Below are positions 16,001-24,270 of a stretch of DNA of 64,000 nucleotides, one piece after another (the first letter of the stretch is position 1; every line of letters starts with the position of its first letter). The translations under genes were made by a program, and so were the position numbers. The notes below the pieces were generated by a model. That model was not told the DNA's origin. It did not search any database and worked only from the letters and a program-made list of their open reading frames with translations. This DNA comes from Psychroflexus sediminis (GTDB lineage: Bacteria; Bacteroidota; Bacteroidia; Flavobacteriales; Flavobacteriaceae), in NCBI RefSeq assembly GCF_900099815.1, contig NZ_FNCW01000003.1:1-64000 (forward strand). Reading direction: 5' to 3'.

Positions 16001-17758
16001 ATGAATCAGATTTACTCTTCGATACCAACCGCTCAAATGATTGCCGAACTCTGTGTGCAAAATGGTATTGAACATGTAGTAATTTCTCCTGGTTCCAGGA
16101 ATGCTCCCTTAACAATTACTCTCGCCAATCATCCTAAAATCAAGGCTTATAGTATTGTAGATGAGCGATGCGCAGCTTTTTTTGCTTTGGGGATGACACA
16201 GCGTTTCAATGCGCCTGTAGCTGTGGTATGTACGTCTGGCTCCGCCCTTTTGAATTATTATCCGGCAGTTTCTGAGGCTTTTTACAGCAATCTGCCTTTG
16301 GTTGTGATTTCAGCCGATAGACCACCACATTTGATTGATATTGGCGACGGTCAAACGATAAGACAGCCCCATGTGTTTACCAATCATATTTTGTACTCCG
16401 CAAATCTTAAAGGAGATTCTCATCAGTCTGAGGATGCGTCGATTTTAGAGTTTAACACTCAGGAAGTCCATAAAGCTTTACAAACTGCGATATGGAATCA
16501 GGGGCCTGTTCACATCAACGCCCCATTTGACGAGCCGCTTTATCACAAAACCGACAGCTTAAGCATCGACGTTCCTACACTCGATTCTTTAAAGCCTGAG
16601 CCCAGTGAACTTGATGCTTCAGATTTTATCCACTCCTGGAATTCATCAGCAAAAAAGCTGGTTTTGGTAGGGGTGAACCTTGATGAAGAAATCGATGAAG
16701 AGGTTTTAAAATTACTTTCTGAAGATCCCTCGGTCATCGTGATGACAGAGATCACTTCCAATATTTCTCACCCGAATTTTTTCACCAACATCGATTCCAT
16801 TTTGGCTCCTATAGAGTTGGAAGAAAATACCGCGGAATTATGTGAAGCATTGCAGCCAGAGGTTTTGATCACCTTTGGTGGTCTCATTGTATCCAAGAAG
16901 GTGAAAAAATTCCTGAGGGAATTTCAGCCTCAGAAGCATTTTCATATCGATCCCAGAGAAGCCAACGACACTTTTTTTTGTTTATCTAAACATTTTGAAA
17001 CGACGGTCAGCTCTTTTTTTGAAAGGGTGAACAGTTCATTGAGAAAACCTGATTCTACCTATTTCGAAAGCTGGAATGCGGTCAGATTAAAAACCTTAGA
17101 ATACAGAACCTCATATAAGAGTGAAATCGGATTTTCTGATTTTGCGTTTTATTATAGTTTATTTGAAAATCTACCGCAAGATGAAACGGTTCATTTTGCT
17201 AATAGTTCCAGCATTCGTTACGCGAATTTGTTTGATTCCAGGAGAGAAATTAAAGCCTTTGCCAATCGAGGTACAAGCGGAATTGATGGAAGCACCTCTA
17301 CTGCTATTGGTTATGCGGTGGCCAGCCAGGAACCCACTACGCTGGTGACAGGAGACCTGAGTTTCTTTTACGACTCCAATGCACTCTGGAATAAGTATAT
17401 TCCCAAGTCCTTTAAAATCATACTTCTCAATAACGCAGGTGGTGGGATTTTTAGGATTCTTCCAGGGAATAAAGAAGAAGAGTATTTCGCCAATTATTTC
17501 GAAACGACGCATGAGCTCCATGCTAAGCATTTGTGTGATATGTACCAAATCCAATACACCGAAGCCCGTAGCTTAAAGCAAGTGGATAAAGAATTGCCTT
17601 TATTTTTTGAGCGAAATGGATGCCCACAGCTCATCGAAATCTTCACACCCAGGCTCGAAAATGATAAAGTGCTTCTGACTTATTTTGACTATTTAAAAAC
17701 TCATATCGATTTTCAATCGGTTCTCAAACCAAGATCGGCAGAGTCTAATCCAAACTAA
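16001..17758 (+). CDS. menD: 2-succinyl-5-enolpyruvyl-6-hydroxy-3-cyclohexene-1-carboxylate synthase
   Basis: A 585-residue ThDP-dependent enzyme that adds succinic semialdehyde (from 2-oxoglutarate) to isochorismate in menaquinone synthesis. The N-terminal Pyr domain has VISPGSRNAPLTI (27-39) and the catalytic Glu55 in SIVDERCAAFF. The central domain carries TFGGLIVSKKVKKFL. The C-terminal PP domain has GTSGIDGSTSTAIG and the metal-diphosphate motif GDLSFFYDSNALWN...NNAGGGIF. Length is typical. Later pathway genes (menC, menE, menB, menA) are not in the window. Confidence 0.97.
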   Translation: MNQIYSSIPTAQMIAELCVQNGIEHVVISPGSRNAPLTITLANHPKIKAYSIVDERCAAFFALGMTQRFNAPVAVVCTSGSALLNYYPAVSEAFYSNLPLVVISADRPPHLIDIGDGQTIRQPHVFTNHILYSANLKGDSHQSEDASILEFNTQEVHKALQTAIWNQGPVHINAPFDEPLYHKTDSLSIDVPTLDSLKPEPSELDASDFIHSWNSSAKKLVLVGVNLDEEIDEEVLKLLSEDPSVIVMTEITSNISHPNFFTNIDSILAPIELEENTAELCEALQPEVLITFGGLIVSKKVKKFLREFQPQKHFHIDPREANDTFFCLSKHFETTVSSFFERVNSSLRKPDSTYFESWNAVRLKTLEYRTSYKSEIGFSDFAFYYSLFENLPQDETVHFANSSSIRYANLFDSRREIKAFANRGTSGIDGSTSTAIGYAVASQEPTTLVTGDLSFFYDSNALWNKYIPKSFKIILLNNAGGGIFRILPGNKEEEYFANYFETTHELHAKHLCDMYQIQYTEARSLKQVDKELPLFFERNGCPQLIEIFTPRLENDKVLLTYFDYLKTHIDFQSVLKPRSAESNPN

Positions 17759-17782
17759 AGCAGATGCAATTTTAAAATTCAT

Positions 17783-17790
17783 TACTTTTG
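17783..17790 (+). promoter_or_regulatory. -7 box TACTTTTG for cvfB
   Basis: Exact TAnnTTTG match 20 nt before ATG 17811. Confidence 0.5.
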
Positions 17791-17810
17791 TGGTCTAAAT
17801 AAATTTTTGA

Positions 17811-18653
17811 ATGTTAGACTTAGGCGTAAAGCATACCTTAACCATAGACAGGGATACCCCCCCCGGATTGTTTTTAACAAATGAAGCCGGTGAAGAGGTT
17901 CTTCTTCCCAACAAATACAAACCCAGTCAGTTTGACATTGGAGACGAACTTGAGGTATTTGTATATCTCGATTTCGACGAGCGTCCTGTGGCTACAAATT
18001 TGGAGCCGAAGGTGATGCTGGATGAATTTGCTTACCTGACCTGTGTGGATAGCAACGATTTTGGGGCATTTTTGGATTGGGGCCTGGAGAAACATCTGTT
18101 TGTTCCGCATATGGAACAGGCTTATAAAATGATTAAAGGCGAGCAGTATCTTATTTTTTGCTATCTGGATGAACAAACCAACCGACTGGTGGCTTCGAGC
18201 CGGGTCAATAAATTTGTAGACAACACTATTTTAACCGTAGAGCATTTTGATGAGGTCGATCTGATTGTAACCAATGCCACCGAAATGGGCTACAATGTGA
18301 TTATCAATGAAATCCATATTGGACTGCTCTATAAAGACGAAGTTTTTCAGGATTTAAAAACCGGGGATCGCTTAAAAGGAATCGTAAAAAAAATACGGAC
18401 AGACAACAAGATCGATGTTTCTTTACAGCGTCCTGGCTACAGAGGGATAGAACCCAATGCCAATAAAGTCATGGAAATTCTGGAAGCTACTGAAGAAGGC
18501 TTTTTACCGCTTCACGATAAATCGAAACCAGAATTGATTTACAATACCGTTCACTTAAGTAAAAAAGCTTTCAAAAAAGCAATAGGAACCCTCTATAAAG
18601 AACGTCAAATCACCATTGAAAATGGTGTAGGTATTTTTTTAAATAAAGAATAG
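17811..18653 (+). CDS. cvfB: CvfB/YitL family S1-domain RNA-binding protein
   Basis: 280 residues with serial S1-like OB folds and a C-terminal winged helix. Recognisable are LGVKHTLTIDRDT (1), GDELEVFVYLDFDERPVAT (about 44-62), DFGAFLDWGLEKHLFVP (second S1) and the third S1 containing GDRLKGIVKKIRTDNKIDVSLQ. The winged helix ends with KKAIGTLYKERQITIENG. CvfB proteins bind RNA and influence virulence or translation in Firmicutes; the role in flavobacteria is unknown. Codons 16-18 contain a run of eight C (17857-17864), an unusual homopolymer so early in the gene. No terminator is seen before the convergent neighbour. Confidence 0.88.
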   Translation: MLDLGVKHTLTIDRDTPPGLFLTNEAGEEVLLPNKYKPSQFDIGDELEVFVYLDFDERPVATNLEPKVMLDEFAYLTCVDSNDFGAFLDWGLEKHLFVPHMEQAYKMIKGEQYLIFCYLDEQTNRLVASSRVNKFVDNTILTVEHFDEVDLIVTNATEMGYNVIINEIHIGLLYKDEVFQDLKTGDRLKGIVKKIRTDNKIDVSLQRPGYRGIEPNANKVMEILEATEEGFLPLHDKSKPELIYNTVHLSKKAFKKAIGTLYKERQITIENGVGIFLNKE

Positions 18654-18738
18654 AATTTTTAGGTTTAATAAAACTTCATCAGATCCATTATCCTGTATTT
18701 TAAGTCAATTTGAGGTTTGATGATGACTTTAAAAAAAA

Positions 18739-19245
18739 TTATCTGCTGATATAGAATACGGGTCTTGAGCTTCTTCTGTAAGGGGAGAGCTGATAAAACG
18801 GAGATATTCTGTTGAACTTATCACCCAAATCTTCATAGGCTGAATTCTTTATTCTGTTAAGGTCAGAATAGATAGGCTGTTGATGATAGGATGGGGCGTA
18901 GGGTGAGGATGATGAATTGTCAAACTTAGGTTTGAACTTACTGAACAAGGCGGACTGTCGTTCTACAAAAGAAAATTTTTGTTCTTGCAGCTGTTCTGCT
19001 CTATAAGCCTTTCGGTTGGCCGCTTCTACCATGTTGATTTCTGGTCGCTCCGCGAATCTATCTTTAAAAATATCAACTTCCGGAAGGTTGAATTCTCTGC
19101 CCAGCGACGTGGTGCTAAAAGGATCTGCATTGAAACTTAAAGACGGCATAGGTCTGGCCTCAAACCAGTTAAAATCGGTTTGTGCTTTCACTAGATGACT
19201 ACTGAGTGTAAGAATTAAAATGATAAGGTAGCGAGATAATTTCAT
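18739..19245 (-). CDS. secreted hypothetical protein
   Basis: 168 residues, not recognised. Residues 1-21 are a signal peptide (ILTLSSHLVKA/QT). The mature part is polar and low in predicted secondary structure, with many aromatic, Pro and Ser residues (NWFEARPMPSLSF; FDNSSSSPYAPSYHQQPIY) and a short helical stretch around 75-105 rich in Ala/Gln/Lys. It ends in a basic SPYRRSSRPVFYISR tail. No cysteines in the mature chain. It lies 19 nt downstream of the dioxygenase-like gene and may share its transcript. Probably an exported flavobacterial lineage-specific protein. Confidence 0.6.
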   Translation of the reverse strand: MKLSRYLIILILTLSSHLVKAQTDFNWFEARPMPSLSFNADPFSTTSLGREFNLPEVDIFKDRFAERPEINMVEAANRKAYRAEQLQEQKFSFVERQSALFSKFKPKFDNSSSSPYAPSYHQQPIYSDLNRIKNSAYEDLGDKFNRISPFYQLSPYRRSSRPVFYISR

Positions 19246-19264
19246 AATTCAAAAGTAGCAAATA

Positions 19265-20167
19265 TTATACCCATTCTAGAATTTCCTGATTTTTCCATAA
19301 ATTCGGAAAGAAACTGCGTTGCTGGTATTTGGGATGTAAGTATTTTTTCCATGGAGATCCTCCCGTTGCTTCTTTAGCTTTTCCTTTGTCTTCCAGGTAT
19401 TTTTCGGCGGTTTTAAGATGGGTTTGAGGCCACTTTACATTGTATTGATGGTCAAAGTCTTTCATTCTGAAAATCAAATTATCGGAAGGCTTTTCAAATT
19501 TTTGAAATTGTTCCCAAAGCGTATGTCCTTGAGTTGTGGTCGTGAGATCTTTGAAGCTTTGCAGGTATTTTTTTTCAAAAGCATTTAAGGTATAAGAGGT
19601 CTTGCCTGTTTTTCTGTTATAGCCTGCATCTCTCCAGTAGATGTTGTCAAAAATTTCATCAAGACTTGGCTCTTCAGAAAGTCTTTTTTGACCTTCTTTG
19701 TTTACCAGATTAAGGACAGGAGTACTCATCAATTCCAGGTATCGAAATTGGGCGCTTTGGAAACCGCTGGCAGGGGTTAAGGACATTCTAAACTTATTGT
19801 AATCCCCATAATCCAAACCTTCTGTCATCACTTCAAAAGAAGTAATGAGCATATCGGTATAGCGTATCAGTCGCCTTAGTTTTTCTGTAAAAACCTTTTC
19901 TGAGTTGAAATCGCTCAGCGCTACAAGCTGCTCTACTTCATGAATCATGAGCTTTAAAGTTAGCTCTGTGATTTGATGATATATGATAAAGACAGTTTCA
20001 TCTTTAAAATGGGTTTTTGGCTTTTGTAAAGTCAGGAGCGTATCCACTTCAATATAGTCCCAGTAGCTAAGAGGTTTGGCGTAAAGGAGTCCTTTGAGGT
20101 AGCTTTCAGGATTTTCTCCCAGAGCTTCATATTTCTTTTCAAGTTGATGTAAAAGCTCCTTATCCAT
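19265..20167 (-). CDS. tryptophan 2,3-dioxygenase family protein
   Basis: 300 residues. The haem dioxygenase fold is recognised from FIIYHQITELTLKLMIHE, with His64 at the active-site position, RIxL-type helices (KVFTEKLRRLIRYTDML), MSLTPASGFQSAQFRYLEL (substrate/haem pocket, R142) and the proximal haem ligand H250 in WPQTHLKTAEKYL, followed by the ATGGS substrate loop. Canonical enzymes have ELWFK where this has ELTLK, so this is a divergent subgroup; tryptophan to N-formylkynurenine is likely but not proven. No other kynurenine genes are adjacent. Confidence 0.87.
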   Translation of the reverse strand: MDKELLHQLEKKYEALGENPESYLKGLLYAKPLSYWDYIEVDTLLTLQKPKTHFKDETVFIIYHQITELTLKLMIHEVEQLVALSDFNSEKVFTEKLRRLIRYTDMLITSFEVMTEGLDYGDYNKFRMSLTPASGFQSAQFRYLELMSTPVLNLVNKEGQKRLSEEPSLDEIFDNIYWRDAGYNRKTGKTSYTLNAFEKKYLQSFKDLTTTTQGHTLWEQFQKFEKPSDNLIFRMKDFDHQYNVKWPQTHLKTAEKYLEDKGKAKEATGGSPWKKYLHPKYQQRSFFPNLWKNQEILEWV

Positions 20168-20183
20168 GAGGTGTAATTTGATT

Positions 20184-20191
20184 CAAATTTA
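20184..20191 (-). promoter_or_regulatory. -7 box TAAATTTG for the dioxygenase-like gene
   Basis: Minus-strand exact TAnnTTTG match 16 nt before the start codon at 20167. Confidence 0.5.
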
Positions 20192-20350
20192 TCAAAATAA
20201 GTTAAATTAGCTATACATATCAAGCTTTAATGAAAGCTGGACTTCCAACTTTTATTCCCTTCAGAATTAAATTCAATTCCTTTATAAGGAGAAGTTATAG
20301 CGATATGTTAATAAGGAATTTAATCACTGACTGAAAACCTAAAAACTTAC

Positions 20351-20358
20351 TACCTTTG
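20351..20358 (+). promoter_or_regulatory. -7 box TACCTTTG for trxB
   Basis: Exact TAnnTTTG match 17 nt before ATG 20376; the in-frame TTG at 20367 is therefore not needed as a start. Confidence 0.55.
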
Positions 20359-20375
20359 TGTAAAATTTGAAAATT

Positions 20376-21359
20376 ATGTCAGAAAATATCGAACGTATAA
20401 AATGCCTTATTATAGGTTCAGGTCCTGCTGGATATACAGCGGCTATTTATGCTGCGAGAGCAGATATGAAACCTGTAGTCTATACAGGAATGGAACCTGG
20501 CGGACAACTAACCACCACTACAGAGGTAGATAATTTTCCTGGTTATCCAGAAGGAATTGACGGACCCAAAATGATGGTTGAGCTTCAGCAGCAGGCAGAG
20601 CGTTTTGGCACGGATGTTAGAATTGGCATGGTCACTAAAGTTGAATTTTCAGATCAGGTCGGCGGCATTCACAAAGCACAAATCGATAATAAAACCTGGG
20701 TAGAAGCAAGAACAGTCATCATTTCTACAGGGGCTTCTGCGAAATACCTGGGCTTACCCAGTGAGCAAAAATTAAGAGGCGGAGGCGTTTCTGCCTGTGC
20801 GGTATGCGATGGGTTTTTCTATAAAGGACAGGATGTGGCTATAGTTGGTGGTGGAGATACCGCCTGTGAGGAAGCTACCTACCTGGCTAATATTTGTACC
20901 AAAGTGACTATGCTGGTGAGAAAAGGAGAGATGAAGGCCTCCAAAGCCATGCAGCATCGAGTGGAAAACACTCGAAATATAGATTTGCGTTACCATTCTG
21001 AAGTGGATGAAGTTTTAGGAGATCAGGTGGTAGAAGGTTTAAGAATAGTGAACAATAAAACCGGAAAAAAAGATGAAATCAAGATTACCGGTTTATTTAT
21101 AGCTATTGGACACAAGCCTAATACAGATGTATTCAAGCCTTATCTGGATATGGATGAGGTAGGGTATATCATCACCAAACCCAAAACGACCAATACCAAT
21201 TGTCCAGGTGTTTTTGCGTGTGGAGACTCTCAGGATAAAGTCTATCGTCAGGCGATTACCGCCGCAGGAACGGGATGTATGTCAGCTTTGGACGCTGAGC
21301 GCTACTTGGCAAGTTTTGAGTCAACCGAACGCTCTGAACCTCAGGCTGTGTTAAACTGA
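20376..21359 (+). CDS. trxB: thioredoxin-disulfide reductase
   Basis: A 327-residue FAD/NADPH flavoprotein that reduces thioredoxin in the cytoplasm. FAD site GSGPAG (14-19), redox-active disulfide C141-A-V-C144 followed by DGFF, NADPH site GGGDTACEEA (about 155-164) and the C-terminal FAD motif VFACGDSQDKVYRQAITAAGTG (as separate conserved pieces). Length is normal. Its transcript is closed by a strong terminator inside the 3' end of the convergent aroB gene. Confidence 0.97.
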   Translation: MSENIERIKCLIIGSGPAGYTAAIYAARADMKPVVYTGMEPGGQLTTTTEVDNFPGYPEGIDGPKMMVELQQQAERFGTDVRIGMVTKVEFSDQVGGIHKAQIDNKTWVEARTVIISTGASAKYLGLPSEQKLRGGGVSACAVCDGFFYKGQDVAIVGGGDTACEEATYLANICTKVTMLVRKGEMKASKAMQHRVENTRNIDLRYHSEVDEVLGDQVVEGLRIVNNKTGKKDEIKITGLFIAIGHKPNTDVFKPYLDMDEVGYIITKPKTTNTNCPGVFACGDSQDKVYRQAITAAGTGCMSALDAERYLASFESTERSEPQAVLN

Positions 21360-21374
21360 TTTAAAGCATCAAAA

Positions 21375-22451
21375 TTATTTACTAAGGCTTTTGTAATACG
21401 CAAAAGCCTTTTTTATTTGCTCATCGCTCACTTTGCAATTGATTTTAGGCCGTCCGATGTCTTCTAAAAGCACAAAATTAATATTTCCTGCAGAATTCTT
21501 TTTGTCGTGTTTCAGATAGGTTTTTAGATTCGAAATATCCTTTTTTGAAAATTCAACAGGTTTGAAATAAGTGCTGATTATCCGGCTTGCCTCATCGCAG
21601 GTTTTCTGATCAAACTTAAGGACTTCCACAGAAAGCTTCAGAGCCAGGATCATTCCGATAGCTACAGCTTCGCCGTGCAGTAATTTGGTTTTGGAGGAAG
21701 ATCCCATATGATAAGATTCTATAGCGTGTCCCAGGGTATGGCCAAAGTTTAGTGCCATTCTTAGCCCGTCTTCAAATGGATCCTCTTCCGCAATTTTCGT
21801 CTTGATCTGAATAGAATCCCGAATCAATTCCGGTAACTTATCGACTTGAAATTGAGATAAATCTTCAAAAGCAAAGAAGTCCTCAGCGTTGGCGATGAGT
21901 CCGTGCTTCAGCATCTCCGCCAGTCCGCTTCTCATTTCTTCAGGAGGTAAGGTGGACAGGTAACCCACATCTATTAAAACTAGTTTAGGGGGTTTTATCA
22001 CACCGATTTGATTTTTCAGACTATCTAAATTCACGCCATTTTTACCGCCAATCGCTGCATCGACCATTCCTAAAAGAGTAGTGGGAACGTGGACGAAGTC
22101 AATTCCCCGCTTAAAGCATGAAGCTGAGTAACCTCCAATATCGGTTACAATTCCACCGCCAAGACTTATAAGCAGTGATTTTCTGTCGGCCCCGGTTTCG
22201 GATAAGGTTTTCCAGATTTCATTACAGGTTGAAATGCTTTTATGTTCTTCTCCTGGCTCAATTTCTATCCATTCTATTTTGACATCGGCTTCAATTTTTT
22301 CTGAAAGAAATCCAGAACAAAATTCCTGTGTATTGGAGTCTACTAAAATATAAACAGAAGAATAAGAATACTCTTTAATCAACAGATTGAGTTCTTTGTA
22401 AGCTTCTTCTTGAAATACGATTTTATAGGTCTTCAATTCTATGCTGTTCAT
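21375..22451 (-). CDS. aroB: 3-dehydroquinate synthase
   Basis: 358 residues from ATG 22451; a longer frame to 22496 adds non-conserved residues. NAD- and zinc-dependent cyclase converting DAHP to 3-dehydroquinate, shikimate step 2. Motifs: GEEHKS (NAD loop), SLGGGIVTDIGGYSA (glycine-rich), VPTTLLGMVDAAIGGKNGVN, LAEMLKHGLI (Zn Glu), LNFGHTLGHAIE and HGEAVAIGM (Zn His residues). Complete. The last codons of the gene contain the terminator of trxB. Confidence 0.96.
   Translation of the reverse strand: MNSIELKTYKIVFQEEAYKELNLLIKEYSYSSVYILVDSNTQEFCSGFLSEKIEADVKIEWIEIEPGEEHKSISTCNEIWKTLSETGADRKSLLISLGGGIVTDIGGYSASCFKRGIDFVHVPTTLLGMVDAAIGGKNGVNLDSLKNQIGVIKPPKLVLIDVGYLSTLPPEEMRSGLAEMLKHGLIANAEDFFAFEDLSQFQVDKLPELIRDSIQIKTKIAEEDPFEDGLRMALNFGHTLGHAIESYHMGSSSKTKLLHGEAVAIGMILALKLSVEVLKFDQKTCDEASRIISTYFKPVEFSKKDISNLKTYLKHDKKNSAGNINFVLLEDIGRPKINCKVSDEQIKKAFAYYKSLSK
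21384..21414 (+). terminator. intrinsic terminator of trxB, inside the aroB 3' end
   Basis: Stem AAGGCTTTTG (21384-21393) with CAAAAGCCTT (21401-21410), 7-nt loop, then TTTT. The stem sits wholly within the last codons of aroB on the opposite strand. Confidence 0.88.
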
Positions 22452-22520
22452 CTCTAAAATGCTTGTGTTAAGATTAATGTAATTGCAAGTAATCAAAAGC
22501 TAAAGTAAGACATCAATAGT

Positions 22521-22528
22521 TATATTTG
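22521..22528 (+). promoter_or_regulatory. -7 box TATATTTG for the proline dehydrogenase operon
   Basis: Exact TAnnTTTG match 16 nt before ATG 22545. Confidence 0.5.
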
Positions 22529-22544
22529 AATACAATTTTAAACT

Positions 22545-23738
22545 ATGATCGATACTAAAATATTTAATAATACAAAACATGCTTTTGTTTTGAAATCCGA
22601 TGAAGATCTCAAACGATCTTTATTTCTTTTTTCGATGATGAATATCCCTTATTTTGTTCCAGTTTCAACTACGGCTACAAATGTAGCTCTGAAATTGAAA
22701 CTACCTATAGAACCCATTGTAAAGGCTACCATTTTCGAACAATTTTGCGGTGGAGTAAGCCAGGATGATTGCATGCCTCTCGTAAAAGAAATGCGAAAAG
22801 AAAACGTTTACAGCGTTTTAGATTATTCTGTGGAAGGCAAAGAAAATGAAGAAGATTTTGATAAGGCTGCAGAAACTAAAATTGAGATCATAAAATACGC
22901 TTCGAAGACCGAAGAAATCCCTTTTGCTGTAGCTAAGCCTACAGGTCTTGGACGCTTCGAAATTTGGGAAAAGGTGACTGCAAATGATATTTTGAACGAT
23001 GAGGAGCAGGCTGAATGGAATAATATCAAGGCCAGATTCGAAAGGGTTTGTCAGGCCGCTTATGATTACGATACCAAACTTCTTATAGATGCTGAGGAGA
23101 CCTGGATGCAGGATGCTGCTGACAATTTTGTTGAAGAGATGATGAGAAAATTCAATAAGAAAAAGGCTATCATATTCAATACCTTGCAGTGCTATCGCTG
23201 GGATAGATTATCCTATGTAAAAGCGATTCATGAAAGAGCCAAAAAGGAGGGATTTAAACTCGGGTTCAAAACTGTTCGCGGAGCCTACATGGAAAAGGAG
23301 AATAAAAGAGCAAAAAAACATGGCTATCCCACCCCTATTTGTGAAGATAAAGAAGCTACAGATGTGAATTTCAACGCCGTTATGTGTTATATCATTGACA
23401 ATATTGATGACATTTCACAATTCATTGGAACTCACAATGAGGTTAGCACCTATATGGCTTTACAACTTATGAGTCAAAAAGAAATCTATTTGTCCGACGA
23501 TAGAATATGGTTCGGTCAACTCTACGGCATGAGTGATCATATCAGTTTTAACTTAGGTAGAATAAACGCCAATGCCATCAAACTTTTACCTTTTGGTCCT
23601 ATCAAAGATGTTATTCCTTATTTGATCAGAAGAGCTCAGGAAAACTCTTCGGTGCAAGGCCAGACAGGACGGGAATTATCCTTATTGAGGGAAGAAAAGC
23701 AAAGAAGAGATGGACAGTTTGTAAAACGTGTTGAGTAA
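22545..23738 (+). CDS. proline dehydrogenase family protein
   Basis: 397 residues. FAD-dependent (beta/alpha)8 barrel oxidising proline to pyrroline-5-carboxylate. Diagnostic pieces: AVAKPTGLGRFEIWEK, LLIDAEETWMQDAAD (active-site Asp/Glu), FNTLQCYRWD, KLGFKTVRGAYMEKE, FIGTHNEVS, FGQLYGMSDHISF and the C-terminal proline-binding PYLIRRAQENSS. The monofunctional size shows that the P5C dehydrogenase is a separate gene elsewhere. First gene of a plus-strand operon with DinB, xseA and xseB. Confidence 0.93.
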   Translation: MIDTKIFNNTKHAFVLKSDEDLKRSLFLFSMMNIPYFVPVSTTATNVALKLKLPIEPIVKATIFEQFCGGVSQDDCMPLVKEMRKENVYSVLDYSVEGKENEEDFDKAAETKIEIIKYASKTEEIPFAVAKPTGLGRFEIWEKVTANDILNDEEQAEWNNIKARFERVCQAAYDYDTKLLIDAEETWMQDAADNFVEEMMRKFNKKKAIIFNTLQCYRWDRLSYVKAIHERAKKEGFKLGFKTVRGAYMEKENKRAKKHGYPTPICEDKEATDVNFNAVMCYIIDNIDDISQFIGTHNEVSTYMALQLMSQKEIYLSDDRIWFGQLYGMSDHISFNLGRINANAIKLLPFGPIKDVIPYLIRRAQENSSVQGQTGRELSLLREEKQRRDGQFVKRVE

Positions 23739-23739
23739 T

Positions 23740-24261
23740 ATGGATCCAAAAAAAGCAGATATTTTAGCAAGAGAATTCAAGTCTTATTATGAGTTATATC
23801 TTGACAGGGTTTCCCCCGATACCGAACTTTCTGAAGCTCTCAATCAACAAGAAGAACTGATTGAATTTTTTAAATCTATTCCTGAAGAAAAGCTTAATTT
23901 TCGCTACGCTCCCGGGAAATGGACACCCAGGCAGATTCTGCAGCACCTCATAGACACCGAGCGTATTTTTATGAATCGGGCACTGAGGTTTGCAAGGGAA
24001 GATTTTACAGAATTGCCTGGTTACGATGAGAATTATTATGCGGAACACTGCTTTTCCAACAAGCGCTCTGTTGAGGATATGCTGGAAGAATACAAAGTGG
24101 TAAGACAATCCAGTATTCATCTTTACAAAAGTTTTGATGAGCGAGTTTTACTCAATGTAGGCGTAGCGAGTGGTGGTCCGTTTTCTGTAAGAGTGATTCC
24201 CTTTATTGTTTGTGGACATCAAAAACACCACATCCATATCATCAAAGAGCGTTATCTTTAA
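23740..24261 (+). CDS. DinB family protein
   Basis: 173 residues from ATG 23740 (MDPKKAD), 1 nt after the preceding stop; an in-frame GTG at 23728 overlaps the dehydrogenase and is less likely. Four-helix-bundle DinB/YfiT superfamily: RYAPGKWTPRQILQHLIDTERIF carries the first metal-ligand His (in pieces KWTPRQ and LQHLIDTERI), and the C-terminal helix has CGHQKHHIHII with the other His residues. Such proteins bind Zn or Ni and often act as thiol S-transferases; the substrate here is unknown. Confidence 0.9.
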   Translation: MDPKKADILAREFKSYYELYLDRVSPDTELSEALNQQEELIEFFKSIPEEKLNFRYAPGKWTPRQILQHLIDTERIFMNRALRFAREDFTELPGYDENYYAEHCFSNKRSVEDMLEEYKVVRQSSIHLYKSFDERVLLNVGVASGGPFSVRVIPFIVCGHQKHHIHIIKERYL

Positions 24262-24270
24262 AAATTAAAA

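Noticed and set aside
17171-17554. Long antisense open frame inside menD
   Set aside because: No promoter or start context and poor protein-like composition; menD itself is a complete conserved gene.
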